Below are positions 43,592-54,154 of a stretch of 64,000 nucleotides of DNA, piece after piece; position 1 is the first letter of the stretch; every line of letters begins with the position of its first letter. Position numbers and translations under genes: made by a program. The notes beneath the pieces were generated by a model. It made no database searches and was not told the DNA's origin. It saw nothing but the letters and a program-made list of their open reading frames with translations. Source of the DNA: Oncomelania hupensis (taxonomy: Eukaryota; Mollusca; Gastropoda; Littorinimorpha; Pomatiopsidae). The stretch is from positions 42,687,944 through 42,751,943 of the forward strand of contig CM072512.1 of the NCBI GenBank assembly GCA_036898135.1, in the 5' to 3' direction.

Positions 43592-45091
43592 ATCGTGGAA
43601 GACGAAGATGCCCCATGCAACCTAGTAACGGTGGATCTACCACAAGAGAGTGACGCATCAAGTTGGAAAGATGCACACATAGATGAGAACTTAGACCCAG
43701 ATCAAGTTCGAGAGGTTGAACAAGCATTTCAGGACTTTAAAGAATGCCTGAAAGACACACCTGGAGCATCAAAGGGCAAGGTGCTACACGCAATCAGATT
43801 GACTACAGACGTGCCAGTGCGTAAGAAACAGTACCCATTGCCATTCACAGCAAGAGATGACATCATTCAGGAAGTCAACGAACTACTGGAATTGGGAATC
43901 ATCGAACCATCGACATCTCCTTATTGCTCACCAATTGTGCTTGTTCCAAAGAAGAACTCATCAAGGAAACGCATGTGTTTGGATCTCAGAGCTCTAAATA
44001 AGATTACGGTATTTGATGCAGAGCCAATACCGGATCCAGAAGAAATTTTTGCGAGCTTAGCAGGTGCTAAGTACTTCACAAAACTCGACTTGGCCAAAGG
44101 ATACTTCCAGATCTTCATCGAGCAGAAAGACAGACCAAAAACAGCATTCCAAACACCACGGGGACTAATGCAATTCTGCAGAATGCCGTTCGGTCTAGTC
44201 TCAGCACCAGCCACTTTCGCAAGAGCCATGCGCGAACTTCTCAACGATATCGCCATCAATTTCTTCGACGACATCTTAGTCGCGAGCGTCACATGGCGAC
44301 AACACGTAGCAGCCATCAGAGCAACGCTACAGAAACTTTGCAGTGGCGGGTTCACTGCCAAGCCGAGTAAAGTGTACGCAGGTTTCAGGAATCTTGAGTT
44401 ATTAGGACACACTGTTGGTGATGGCAATATTAGACCTATGAAGGAAAATATCAAATCCATTCTCAAGATCGCTGCACCGGCAACAAAGAAACAAGTGAGA
44501 TCACTGCTGGGAATGATTGGATACTACAAGAAGTTCATTCCATCATACTCGTCACTGACGGCACCGATCACAAACCTACTCACTGGTCGACCTAAAGGTC
44601 CTATCACTTGGACTGAGGAATGTGCGCAAGCAGTCCACAAGATTCAGCAATTCCTCTCGCAAGATCCGATTTTAAAACTACCTGACCTGAGCAAACCTTT
44701 TGCAGTCAGAACGGACGCCAGTGGTTTTGGGATCGGAGGAGTACTACTCCAGGAACATGACGGATTACAGCATCCAGTTTCCTTTGCCAGCAGAAAACTT
44801 CTACCAAGAGAGACTCGCTACAGCACGATTGAACGCGAGTGCTTGGCGATCGTGTGGACACTCACAAAGTTTCAGAGATACCTCTGGGGAAGAGAATTCC
44901 AGTTAGAAACGGACCATCGACCACTGGAATACATCACATAATCGTCATACAAGAACGCCAGGATTATGCGATGGTCATTGTCACTACAAGAGTATCACTT
45001 CAGTATCAAGAGCTTACCAGGAAATGACAACATGTTTGCAAACATGATGTCCCGTTCAGATGTTGACCAGGTGGTCCCATCTACACTTTAG
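43592..45091 (+). pseudogene. pol: Element B reverse transcriptase and RNase H, broken
   Basis: In the new frame it reads LIVEDEDAPCNLVTV, then a linker, then RT: PLPFTARDDI, STSPYCSPIVLVPKK, FTKLDLAKGYFQI (catalytic Asp), GLMQFCRMPFGL, and FFDDIL with the DD pair at 44267-44272. RNase H follows with VRTDASGFGIGG and IERECLAIVWTL. A TAA at 44939 interrupts RNase H right after RPLEYIT; beyond it the same frame stays open to the likely original stop at 45089-45091. The upstream frameshift and this stop would block RT/RNase H unless corrected. All RT motifs are otherwise well conserved, so the lesions are recent or are assembly errors. Confidence 0.88.
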
Positions 45092-45128
45092 AGTCCAGTG
45101 AAAAAAGAATTCCATCATTCTTTTTTTT

Positions 45129-45142
45129 CCCAGGAGGGGAGG
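45129..45142 (+). promoter_or_regulatory. Polypurine tract of element B
   Basis: CAGGAGGGGAGG ends directly at the 3' LTR, the expected place for plus-strand priming. Confidence 0.8.
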
Positions 45143-46361
45143 TGTGAAAGAATTCAGTAACATTCATTGCATAGCAAGCGCCTGTACTGAGATTCCTCCA
45201 CGTAGACAGAATAAATGTATGATATAAGGATATATCTACGTCACTCGTTGTTTGAGACCAGTCTGGAACATAGTAATAACGTCACACACATTCTCATTGG
45301 TTAGTAGGCAGAGAGCGAGATAAAAAGAACATGCGAATAATAGATCCGGGCATCTGAGTACGGAAACTGTCAGATGTGAACGGACTGCAATTTTCGCCGA
45401 CAAGCTTAGAAGAAGCAGGTCCAAACGATAATTGCGACGGTTCCTGTGTCGTACCAAGCTACTGACCAGGCTGATTAAGTTGGCAACTTCGACCTAGCAC
45501 GGAGGTAATTATATTCAGTTCATTCGAATCGTCCGGCTATATGTAACCCGAGATCTATTGCAAAGTTGCTTACCACTCATGCAGATAGCTAAGACTGCCT
45601 GTTCATTACTTTGCAGTTGCATCGTGTAATACCCGGCCGTCAATCGAACCGAGGCAAGCGAATGTACCACTTCCTTGGACGCCGAGTCGACAGGAGTTAG
45701 CTGTTTCTGGACCTTCCTACCGGACCGTCCCTCGCTACTCTGAGAGCCGAATATTCTCGACGGATTACCAAGATAGTCCCGAGCTGTTACCGTGAACTGT
45801 GTTTCATATTTCTATGCTCCAGTTCGCCAGCCAGTTATCGCCAAGTCGATTTCTGATGCCATGATCATTTAGTGAGATAAACGAGGAATACATTAACGAA
45901 ACTTTATAATGGAGACAGTGATGAACAGTCTGAAGTGTGTCGCATAGGCTGAGTTCCGTTCTGGTCATTCTCAACAACTGTGAAATGTACTGTTGTGTAT
46001 CCGGTCTCTGCCTGTGGTTTGTGAAGACTGTGGTGTTATGAAGACTGTGGTGAAGACTGTGGTGTTATGAAGACTGTGGTGTTATGAAGACTGTGGTGTT
46101 ATTTTTTCCTTCAGATTGTAGTGAGTTGACCATTCCATTGTAGGTATTGATTTTCCTACTTTTGGTTCTCCCACTTAGCTGCGCAATTTATAAGTAAACC
46201 TTTTTTTTATTGTTCATGTTATGAAGTGTTTTGTGTGCAAGTATGAAATATTGGAGTCTGATGATATAGATGTTAGATTTATAATAATACAGTGTGGGAA
46301 AACTTATTGCCTGTGTTCTTGAGTTTTTCCCCTTTTCATCTTGCTACACGAATCCTTTACA
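45143..46361 (+). repeat. Element B 3' LTR
   Basis: 1,219 bp; see 5' LTR for comparison. It includes the GAAGACTGTGG tandem array at about 46021-46102. It is followed by the right target duplication TAATT (46362-46366), after which the LTR of A resumes. Confidence 0.95.
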
Positions 46362-46366
46362 TAATT

Positions 46367-46724
46367 CTGATTGGTTAGTTGTAATGCGTCATTTCTAGAA
46401 CAAACTGTCGTCATCTCGAAGGATAGAAAAAATTATATATTCGATGCTTTGTGTGTTGTGAAAAAAGAGTTGCTGTGAGAGATTGTTGTTGATAGTGATT
46501 TGGAAAGTAAATTAGAGAGTGGAAAGACGATTGAGCGATTGTATGCAGTTGTTGATGTGTGCTGAATAAAAGTGGAAAACTTCATACGTCGACTTTGTGA
46601 CTTGTATGCTGTTTGGACGGGCTGCGTGGATAAACGAATCTGAGTTACACAACTATCAGGAATTCAAGCATCGGGGCTGAATCAGATACTGATAGAAAAC
46701 ACCAACATCAAACCGAGTGTAACA
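46367..46724 (+). repeat. Element A 5' LTR, second part
   Basis: Continues the A LTR (compare 51300-51657), with two substitutions noted: CAAACTG against CATACTG near 46402, and AAACGAATC against AAAGGAATC near 46635. It contains AATAAA at about 46564 and ends GTGTAACA. Confidence 0.95.
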
Positions 46725-46727
46725 TTT

Positions 46728-46747
46728 TGGGGGCCAAGCCGGGATTC
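46728..46747 (+). promoter_or_regulatory. Primer-binding site of element A, proline-tRNA-like
   Basis: Three bases after the LTR, TGGGGGCCAAGCCGGGATTC. The first seven and the last bases (CCGGGAT) equal the proline-tRNA primer site used by murine leukaemia-type retroviruses, but the middle four bases differ (CAAG instead of TCGT). C as discriminator base is typical of eukaryotic tRNA-Pro. Confidence 0.7.
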
Positions 46748-47232
46748 ACGCCATAGCCAAGGGTTCAACTGCGACAACAAGCGAGTCAACGTTACGAGAG
46801 GCAGTCATCGAGGGTAGCCGCCAACGAGTTGCGTCGAGAGGGGCCAACATACTGGGACTACATCACCGATAGGTTCGGGTTGACTGCAAGGGCGTGTAGT
46901 CGCTGAAGAGTTGCTTCGTGAGCGAACAACAGATCGGGACTACGTGGCTACCGTAATACATCGCCAGTATTAGAGAGAGCGACGAGTGGACGTCGCGTCT
47001 ACTTCAGCGCAGGAGCGTGTACATCAACACCAGCGTGGTGCAGCGTCGCATACGACGAGGACAGCGGGGCCTGCGTCAGCGAAGGCGACTAGTGACAAGC
47101 ATCAGCGCTACTGCAGAGAGCGTGCTGTTCTAGAACAGTCTAGAAAGGGACAGCACAGTCAAGAACTTTCCAGAAAAAAAGAACTCTACAGTCAAGAACT
47201 TTCTAGAAAAAAAACTTTCCAGAAGCATCAAG
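46748..47232 (+). other. Element A 5' leader
   Basis: No recognised gene; an 84-codon frame at 46986 has no domain. The repeated CAAGAACTTTCCAGAAAAAA-like phrases just before gag (47158-47225) form a short imperfect triplication. Confidence 0.6.
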
Positions 47233-48195
47233 ATGGCTGACTTCTGGCAGAAAGGGATGCAACTGAATCTAAAAGGCAAACAGCTGACGGAGTACGTCAA
47301 GTCTCAGGAGAGAATACAAGAAAGAGAAGAACAACGTCAGCGTGAAGAAAGAGAAGATGAGCGACGGCGTGAAGAAAGAGAATTAGAAGAGCGGCGTCAA
47401 GAAAGAGAAGAGCAGCGACAAGAAAAAGACAGAGAATTCGAGCTGAAGCGTCTTGAGTTCCAGCTAGAAATGACGCGCATCCAGCAACAGCAGAATGCGC
47501 CACAAATTATCAGTGACAACAAAGCTCCAAAATTGCCAGCGTTCGTCGACGGGAAGGACCAGATCGACAGTTATTTGGCGAGATTTGAAAGGTTTGCCAA
47601 AAGCTCTAACTGGCAACCTCAAGACTGGGCGATTCGACTAAGTGCACTTCTGACGGGGCAAGCACTCGACGTCTACACCAGATTGTCGGACGATGACGCT
47701 AAAGACTACGACGTCTTGAAAGAGGCCCTATTGCAGTGCTACAACTTTACAGAGAAGGGCTACCGTAAACGCTTCCGTGAATGCCGGCCTAAGTCAGACG
47801 AGACGCCAAAGCAGTTTGTGGAGCGCCTGTCGTCATATCTACACAAGTGGGTGGAGTTATCAGGCGAAAGGAAGTCTTACGACAGTCTCCATGACCTGAT
47901 TGTGAAAGAACAATTTCTCAATGCCTGTCACAAGGACCTAGCGACCCACTTAGAAGAACAAAAGCTGCAGACGCTTAAAGATGTGACTGAGGCTGCTGAA
48001 AGATATCTCAATCGCTCATGGGAAAACCCTGGGGCCACCCAGCGCGACGAAACATTTTCAGAAGACTGCAAACCATGGGAACCAGATCCAAGGGAGCCAG
48101 ACGAGCCAGAGACAGACGGACTCCACGCCTCCTCCCAGGGAAGGGCATTCAAGAGGCTGTTTCACCTGCAACGCTACAGACCACAGGGCGGCTAA
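47233..48195 (+). CDS. gag: Element A Gag
   Basis: Starts at ATG 47233 (MADFWQKGMQ), 320 codons. An Arg/Glu coiled coil (about residues 25-95) is followed by a Gag capsid-like domain (about 100-270; LPAFVDGKDQIDSYLARFER and the KGYRKRFRECRP block). The frame stops at 48195. The expected CCHC knuckle lies in a different frame (48158-48199), so gag ends on a frame that misses it. In elements B and C the knuckle is in frame. This suggests a small indel near 48110-48150, or programmed frameshifting; I favour mutation. Confidence 0.88.
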   Translation: MADFWQKGMQLNLKGKQLTEYVKSQERIQEREEQRQREEREDERRREERELEERRQEREEQRQEKDREFELKRLEFQLEMTRIQQQQNAPQIISDNKAPKLPAFVDGKDQIDSYLARFERFAKSSNWQPQDWAIRLSALLTGQALDVYTRLSDDDAKDYDVLKEALLQCYNFTEKGYRKRFRECRPKSDETPKQFVERLSSYLHKWVELSGERKSYDSLHDLIVKEQFLNACHKDLATHLEEQKLQTLKDVTEAAERYLNRSWENPGATQRDETFSEDCKPWEPDPREPDEPETDGLHASSQGRAFKRLFHLQRYRPQGG

Positions 48196-50686
48196 TTGTC
48201 CTCAAAACAAAAGTAGCGGACAGCGGAGCAGTACGGACAACGCAGCGGCGGGCAACCGGCAGAGGCGGTTCTCCAATCAACGGCAAACCAGTAGATCTGA
48301 CCATCAGGTGTGCGGCGGGAGCGTCATTCTTCCGAGTGAGACCGAGCGCACAGCTACCCCTGCGGACGTGCAAGAGTGCATGACTGATGGCCAACTCCTC
48401 CTTGCCAACGGAAAATCCATCCCCGTCGTCGCCAGCGCAGCTGTGACCGTCCAGAACATGCCTGTTTCAAAGGGACGCGTTGGAAATCATGAAGTGACTG
48501 TCTTAAGAGACTCTGGCTGTAGTGGGGTCATCGTCAGAGAAGACCTAATCGCTAAAGAACAATTCACCGGCGATTCTAAATGGACACTCATGGCCGACAG
48601 CAAATGTGTGAAAGCGCCAGTTGCAAAAATTCATGTCAACACCCCTTTCTACATAGGCGAAGTAGAAGCGGTTTGCCTGAAAAAGCCGCTATACGATTTG
48701 ATGATCGGGAACATCGACGGCGCGAGACGACCCGACGACCCCGACCCAGAGTGGAGTCCTGCCTCAACTCAACACGTCGAAGTTGTGGAGGAGGATCCAT
48801 TGCCATTTCCCGATGGAGACCTTACAGAGCTGCTACGGGACAATGTGGTTGCTCCGGCTCAGCCCTGCCGACCAGAGATCGTAGGTGCTGTTACTACCAG
48901 GGCCCAGGCCAAGAGAGACAAGATGTCTACGCCACTGAAGGTCGCCGACAACTCCAAAGCTGCCATCGTGGACAGAGATAAGCTGATCCAGCTCCAGGAA
49001 GCTGATAGCACTTTAAACAAGTACAGGAACCGCCAAGACCACGTGACCAAAGGCAGTGGTACGGTCTATTTTGAGGTGAAGGCCAAGATCCTGTACCGAA
49101 TCTTCCAGCACCCGAGGGTCAACGGAGGGAAACCACTACGTCAAGTATTGGTACCGTTACCCCTAAGGCGCCAGGTAATGGAAGTAGCGCATGACTCAAT
49201 CATGGGAGGCCACCTGGGTATCAAGAAGACGTCGGATAGAATCCAGGCGGTGTTCTACTGGCCAGGACTTCATGCGGACGTCAGCCGTTTCTGCCGATCA
49301 TGTGACATTTGCCAGAAGACCATACCTCGAGGAAGGGTCCCGAAAGTGCCTATGCAGAGGATGCCTCTGATCGACCGACCTTTCAAGAGGGTGGCCTTAG
49401 ACTTAATCGGCGAAATAAGACCTCCGAGTGAAGAAGGTCATCGATGGGTACTGACTTTAGTGGACAATGCGACTCGGTACCCAGAAGCAGTGCCACTGAA
49501 GAAGATTGACACTGAAACTGTAGCAGAGGCACTGGTGGACATGTTCAGTAGACTTGGAGTGCCTGAAGAAATTCTGACAGACCTCGGGACGCAGTTCGTC
49601 TCTGACTGCATGAAGGAGGTCAACAGACTGCTGAGCATCCGGCATTTGACTACGACACCCTACCATCCGATGTGCAACGGGCTTGTCGAGAAGTTCAATG
49701 CTACGCTGAAGTCCACCCTGAAGAAACTGTGCAGCGAGCAGACCAGACAATGGCATCGCTACATCAACGCCTTACTTTTCGCCTACAGAGAAGTACCGCA
49801 GGAGTCCACCGGCTTCTCTCCGTTCGAACTGCTGTACGGAAGAACCATCCGAGGGCCGATGCACATCCTAAAAGAACTGTGGTCGAAAGAAGTAGACACC
49901 CCAGAGGTGAAGAACAGCTACCAGTACGTGTTTGAGCTACGGGAGAAGCTGGAGCAGACTCTCGAGATAGCCAGAGAAAACCTGAAGAAGTCCCAGGACT
50001 GTGGAAAGCACTACTATGACCGTAGGGCTGTGAACAGGAAGTTTAAACCTGGCAACAAAGTGCTGGTGCTGCTACCTACTGATCACAATAAGTTGCTGAT
50101 GCAGTGGAAAGGCCCGTACGAAGTGGAGACTGTGGTGGGGATCAACGACTACAAGGTGAAGGTCGGCCAGCATTCCAAGATATACCACGCCAACCTCCTT
50201 AAGCTGTACGTGGAAAGGCCATCAGAGACTGTGCATGTGGCAACAGCAGCTGAGATCGACAACAGCTTTGACAGCGAGGAACTGTTGGAACTGGGAGACT
50301 TCCATAGCAAAGAAGGCATCGATGATGTTAAGCTAGGACCAAGCTTGACGGAAGGTCAAAAGATGGAGCTCAAGGACCTTATGGGCGAGTTTCCCCATAA
50401 CTTCAATGATGTCCCAGGCTCTACGACTTTGGTCGAACATGAAGTCCACACCCAGACCTTGAGGGAGCTGTTCCACCGTCCCGCAGAACCCAACCTGACC
50501 GTGAGACCCAGCAAATGCATCCTGGGAGCTGACAACGTCGACTGCGTCGGACATCCGATGGAAGAAGGAGACAACGGAGGACGCACTGATTCCAGGGAAG
50601 CCCACGTGATCGTCGTCTTTGACCCTGGGCCGATGACAGCCGCAACTGACGAGGGCGTCGATTCCTTGCGAGCGAAAGAACATTGA
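48158..50686 (+). pseudogene. pol: Element A protease-integrase with deleted RT
   Basis: The frame carries the knuckle CFTCNATDHRAANC (48158-48199), an aspartic protease with LRDSGCSG (Asp at 48509), and integrase with HHCC (H...GGH, CRSCDICQKT). The integrase core has Asp at 49400 (ALDLIG), Asp at 49580 (LTDLGTQF) and Glu at 49688 (NGLVEKF). A GPY/F module MQWKGPYEV and KIYHANLLKLYVERP follow. After VPGSTTLVEHEVH (about 50448) the text jumps to TLRELFHRP and NLTVRPSKCILGADNVDCVG, which normally follow the RT palm. So the RT palm with its catalytic motifs is missing, as is RNase H. It then ends in unrelated codons at 50686. Integrase may be intact; the element could move only with RT supplied by another. 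Confidence 0.88.
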
Positions 50687-50945
50687 CTGTGTGGACGAAC
50701 TAAGAATATTGGTAATGACAGACTTGAAAATGAAAAACGTTGACTGGGTAAATGATCTGTGAACATTGACAGTATCCAGAAAGACTTGCAGATGAGAAAC
50801 TTTGACTCTGTGTGAATGAATTGTGAACATTGACAATATCCAGGCAGATTTGAAGATGAAAACCATTGACTCTTTGTGAATGAACTGAGAACGTTGATAG
50901 TGTTCAGACAGTCTGAAATAAGTTTTAATTCTGAACTTTGTTTGT
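50679..50945 (+). repeat. 64-bp tandem repeat in the 3' region of A
   Basis: Units start GAAC(A/G)TTGA at about 50679, 50761, 50825 and 50888. Each includes a TCCAGAAAGACTTGCAGATGA-like and a TTTGACTCTGTGTGAATGA-like portion. It occupies the place of RT thumb/RNase H sequence. Confidence 0.75.
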
Positions 50946-50989
50946 GCATTACGTTTCAACGTTGTTGAAAGAAATTAAGTAAATTTCTT

Positions 50990-51005
50990 CTTGAGTGGGG
51001 GGTTA
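50990..51005 (+). promoter_or_regulatory. Polypurine tract of element A
   Basis: GAGTGGGGGG followed by TTA lies just before the 3' LTR, in the position of the plus-strand primer. Confidence 0.6.
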
Positions 51006-51657
51006 TGTTACGTTGAAACGAACGAAAGTGTGTCTAAAGCGCGCACGATAGATCTAATCGTTTCGTTTTGCAAAGTATTCAATGATGGAGTTTATTTACC
51101 TTTGATTTGAGTTTGCATTGTTGTTAGGAGAGGCTTTGTATAACGTTGATAATTTTCGTTAGTCGATATTGTTAGAGAATACTCTGGATCTCCTTGTTTA
51201 CTATCGATCGAAGTTTCGGGATGATTGTCGAAGTAAGAGAAGGTTCGGGGTATGTGTGGAGAGATGAATGACGTAAGTCAGTGATGACGATCTTTAATTC
51301 TGATTGGTTAGTTGTAATGCGTCATTTCTAGAACATACTGTCGTCATCTCGAAGGATAGAAAAAATTATATATTCGATGCTTTGTGTGTTGTGAAAAAAG
51401 AGTTGCTGTGAGAGATTGTTGTTGATAGTGATTTGGAAAGTAAATTAGAGAGTGGAAAGACGATTGAGCGATTGTATGCAGTTGTTGATGTGTGCTGAAT
51501 AAAAGTGGAAAACTTCATACGTCGACTTTGTGACTTGTATGCTGTTTGGACGGGCTGCGTGGATAAAGGAATCTGAGTTACACAACTATCAGGAATTCAA
51601 GCATCGGGGCTGAATCAGATACTGATAGAAAACACCAACATCAAACCGAGTGTAACA
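51006..51657 (+). repeat. Element A 3' LTR
   Basis: 652 bp and uninterrupted. It serves as the template that shows the 5' LTR to be split by B. It is followed by the target duplication CCCTC (51658-51662). Confidence 0.96.
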
Positions 51658-51662
51658 CCCTC

Positions 51663-52048
51663 ATAATTATCATAAAATACTTAACAACCGAGGGACCCAA
51701 GAAATGTAAAGCATCAAAGCTAATATTGCCCACAGAATTCACATACTTTAATGCGATGTAGGCCCATTCATAAAAGCCAATATTGGCCAGAAACGTTGCA
51801 TTGTTAGGTGACCAGATCCACGCAAAATTATTGGATTCCAAATTGATAGTTTTTATGAAATTTAAAACGTTCCTTCATGGTCAGGAAGAGATAAAGAGTT
51901 ATATGCTCCGCTGTTAAAAGACTGCATTAAAAACAAACAAACAAACAAACAAACAAAACCCCTACTCATGTGGTCTCAAGTTATGTGGTTCTGGTTAGGA
52001 TCTTTGCAGTCCGCTGGACCCTTTCAACAATTATAGATCTATTTGGGG
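51663..52048. other. Right flank of the nest, non-coding
   Basis: No gene is recognised. (ACAA)n lies at about 51932-51956. TTTGCAGTCCGCTGGACCCT (52003-52022) is shared with the end of R1 copy 2. Confidence 0.5.
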
Positions 52049-52426
52049 TGCCTTGGTGGCGCAGCCTGTTAGTCGTCGGTTTCCTGTGCTGAATGTCGCG
52101 GGTTTGATTCTCTCAGGGACCAATTTACGTTATTTTAAATACGAGACTATATAGGTCACCGAAGCTTTTCTTCGGGTACTCCGGTTTCCTCATGTTCTTC
52201 AATAATGGTATTGAATGCAGTCTATATAAAATTTCAACAACACAAATTAAAAAAAATTCCTTTCTGTCTTGTAATACCGACTTGCATTAATTTTAAGCCA
52301 CACGTTTGAGTCATGAGTGCATGTTTGATGTGTATATAGGAGTATCTGTAACAATGTAAGCGTGGATGTTTGTTACGGATCGCCGCGCTTTCAATCTGAT
52401 GTAAGAATACGGCGCGTATACCTATC
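52049..52426 (+). mobile_element. tRNA-derived SINE, family S3, copy a
   Basis: The head has an A-box-like TGGTGGCGCAGCCTGTTAG and a B box GGGTTTGATTC (52100-52110). The central part TATAGGTCACCGAAGCTTTT through ACTCCGGTTTCCTC, and the 3' part TGTTACGGATCGCCGCGCTTT, match copy b at 53783-54156. It ends directly at a minus-strand LINE tail. Confidence 0.75.
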
Positions 52427-52614
52427 TTATCCTATCCCGTAACTCGCGAAGGTCGTTGGGGCCCCACAGATGATCGTTTAACTAGCGTTCTTCCTCTTTC
52501 TCTGTCCTCAGCAACCCTCATGGCTTCGCTCAGTGTCAAGCCAGTCCATTCTCGAATGGTGTCCTCCACCTCTTTTTCTGTCTCCCTCTTCTTCTACCTC
52601 CTTGCACCGTATAC
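52427..52614 (-). mobile_element. LINE 3' end, minus strand
   Basis: Tail TATCCTATC (52427 on) and, on the minus strand, the KKRWxxxIREWTGLTLSEAMRV-type C-terminus ending at the stop near 52440. It is the same family as the copies at 13527 and 18060. About 60 codons remain. Confidence 0.82.
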
Positions 52615-52621
52615 CATCAAG

Positions 52622-52646
52622 TTATTATTATTATTATTATTATTAT

Positions 52647-52712
<66 letters not shown>

Positions 52713-52754
52713 TAGTAGTTGTTGTTGTAGTAGTGGTAGTAGTAGTAGTAGTAA

Positions 52755-52819
<65 letters not shown>

Positions 52820-52820
52820 T
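52622..52820. repeat. (TTA)n-(TAG)n microsatellite
   Basis: Short (TTA)n then a long (TAG)n with TGG/TTG interruptions. The poly-Val frame is an artefact. Confidence 0.97.
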
Positions 52821-53782
52821 CTATCTGTCTCTAATTAAAGCACTGATTTGAGAATACAACTGGACGATGCCATTAGATCACATGGACCTTCGTGCACGAG
52901 TTTTTAAATCTTTTGCTGGGGCAATATTTTAAAGTCATATCAAAAAACCTGTTATAAAGATTGTGGACAGAACGGAAACCTGCTGGTCAAGGGGAGTATG
53001 AGTAAGGGTTAAGAGTAAGCGGACTTCGTTCACTAAAGAGTTCACAGCAGGCGACCAGTTAAAAATAAAAGGGGTATTATTTCCAGCCGAACGGGTAAAA
53101 AGAAGAGTAGTTCTTAAGCTGAGATTCTAGTACCCAGAGACTTCTTTTCTTTCTCCGGGATAATACATTTAAATACTTTGTGTCTGCTCGGAAATCGGGA
53201 TGGGGGTAGTTCCCAGCAGGTTAGGAAAGGGGGTAGTTTTCTCGCTACTAATCTGGTGAAAGAGGTATTTTTCTCAGGAGGTGGTCACTGTGACAACAAC
53301 GTCTGGTTCTGAACAACTCTTGTGTCGTTTGACACCCTAGTCTGACATTAGTGTCCGAAACGTTGTGAAAGGTAATTGTTTTACAAATAAAATGAGAAGG
53401 CTCGTTCAGAGGAAGAGCATTTGCGACTTTTTGCGCATGACCGTAAGAAGAAGAGGAAGTAAGACAGTTGAGTCAAGCCTTCTTCTTCTTCATTTCAAAC
53501 ACTGAATCCTTCATTCACGTTTCACATTCTACGAAGTGTCCCGTAAGTCCATACCCATCCACGTATCTTATATATCTAGTGTATCTGTGTGCTGTGCTTC
53601 AATCTCGCTGTATAGCATTGTGCATATTCGTCAAATACGCTCTTCAAGTATAAATGGGCTGAAATCGGTCATGTTTTCCCTGAAGAAAAAAAAAAGAAAC
53701 ATAAGAAAAAAAAACATGCATAATTGAGTATGACAATAATAACAAAATATAATAATAATAATGGGTAGGGACTTATGGGCCA
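52821..53782. other. Non-coding stretch
   Basis: No gene is recognised. The part 53300-53380 (GTCTGACATTAGTGTCCGAA) resembles retroelement 3' ends with a GTCCGAAACGTT phrase. The short open frame at 53468 has no domain. Confidence 0.4.
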
Positions 53783-54154
53783 CCCTGTACATTCTATTCG
53801 TGGGCGCATTGGATTAGTCGCCAACTTCCTATGCCGAAGGTCGCGGGTTCGATTCCCGCAAGGAGCGAACTTATGTGACTGAGGAACGAGACTATTGAGG
53901 TCACCGAGGGTTTTCTCAAGGCACTCCGGTTTCCTCCCTCCAACAATGGCACTGGATGCAATATAAACATTTCAAAAATAAAAATTCGCTTTCATTTCCG
54001 TCATCTAATAGCGATCTCCCTGCCTTAACACCACATGTTTGACTGATAGAGGTTTGCTTATTGTGTGTGAGAATGGTTAAAACATGTGAGCCTGTACAGA
54101 TCGCCGCTCTTTGATCCTGACTGGTGAATGGGGGAAAGCGCGTATTTAGCATCC

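Larger units (their letters stand above)
22761..46361 (+). mobile_element. Retrotransposon B (Gmr1-type), inside the LTR of A
   Basis: Defined by two 1,219-bp LTRs (22761-23979 and 45143-46361), starting TGTGAAAG and ending CTTTACA. The flanking 5-bp duplication is TAATT (22756-22760 and 46362-46366). Right after the left LTR is a primer-binding site (TGGTGACCCCGAC), and just before the right LTR a polypurine tract (CAGGAGGGGAGG). Its gag-pol is one frame from 25734, split by element C at 27523/35625 and by element D at 36642/43389. Domain order is GAG-PR-INT-RT-RH. A frameshift near 43590 and a stop at 44939 damage RT/RH. Uninterrupted length would be about 8.75 kb. Confidence 0.93.
22467..51657 (+). 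mobile_element. Retrotransposon A (Gmr1-type Ty3/gypsy-like), outer element of the nest
   Basis: Both ends are defined by 652-bp LTRs (TGTTAC...GTAACA) and a perfect 5-bp duplication CCCTC (22462-22466 and 51658-51662). Its 5' LTR is interrupted by element B after 294 bp. The internal part (46725-51005) has a primer-binding site, gag, protease, integrase and a remnant of reverse transcriptase. Without the inserted elements it would be about 5.6 kb. At least three substitutions separate the two LTRs in my reading, so A inserted recently but before B. Integrase comes before the RT remnant. Confidence 0.93.

Noticed and set aside
46986..47240. 84-codon frame in the leader of A
   Set aside because: No domain, overlaps the gag start, and not seen in B or C.
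53341..53362. Hammerhead-like CTGA...GAAAC motif
   Set aside because: The bases after CTGA do not match the required core (CATT instead of TGA), although a small hairpin is possible.
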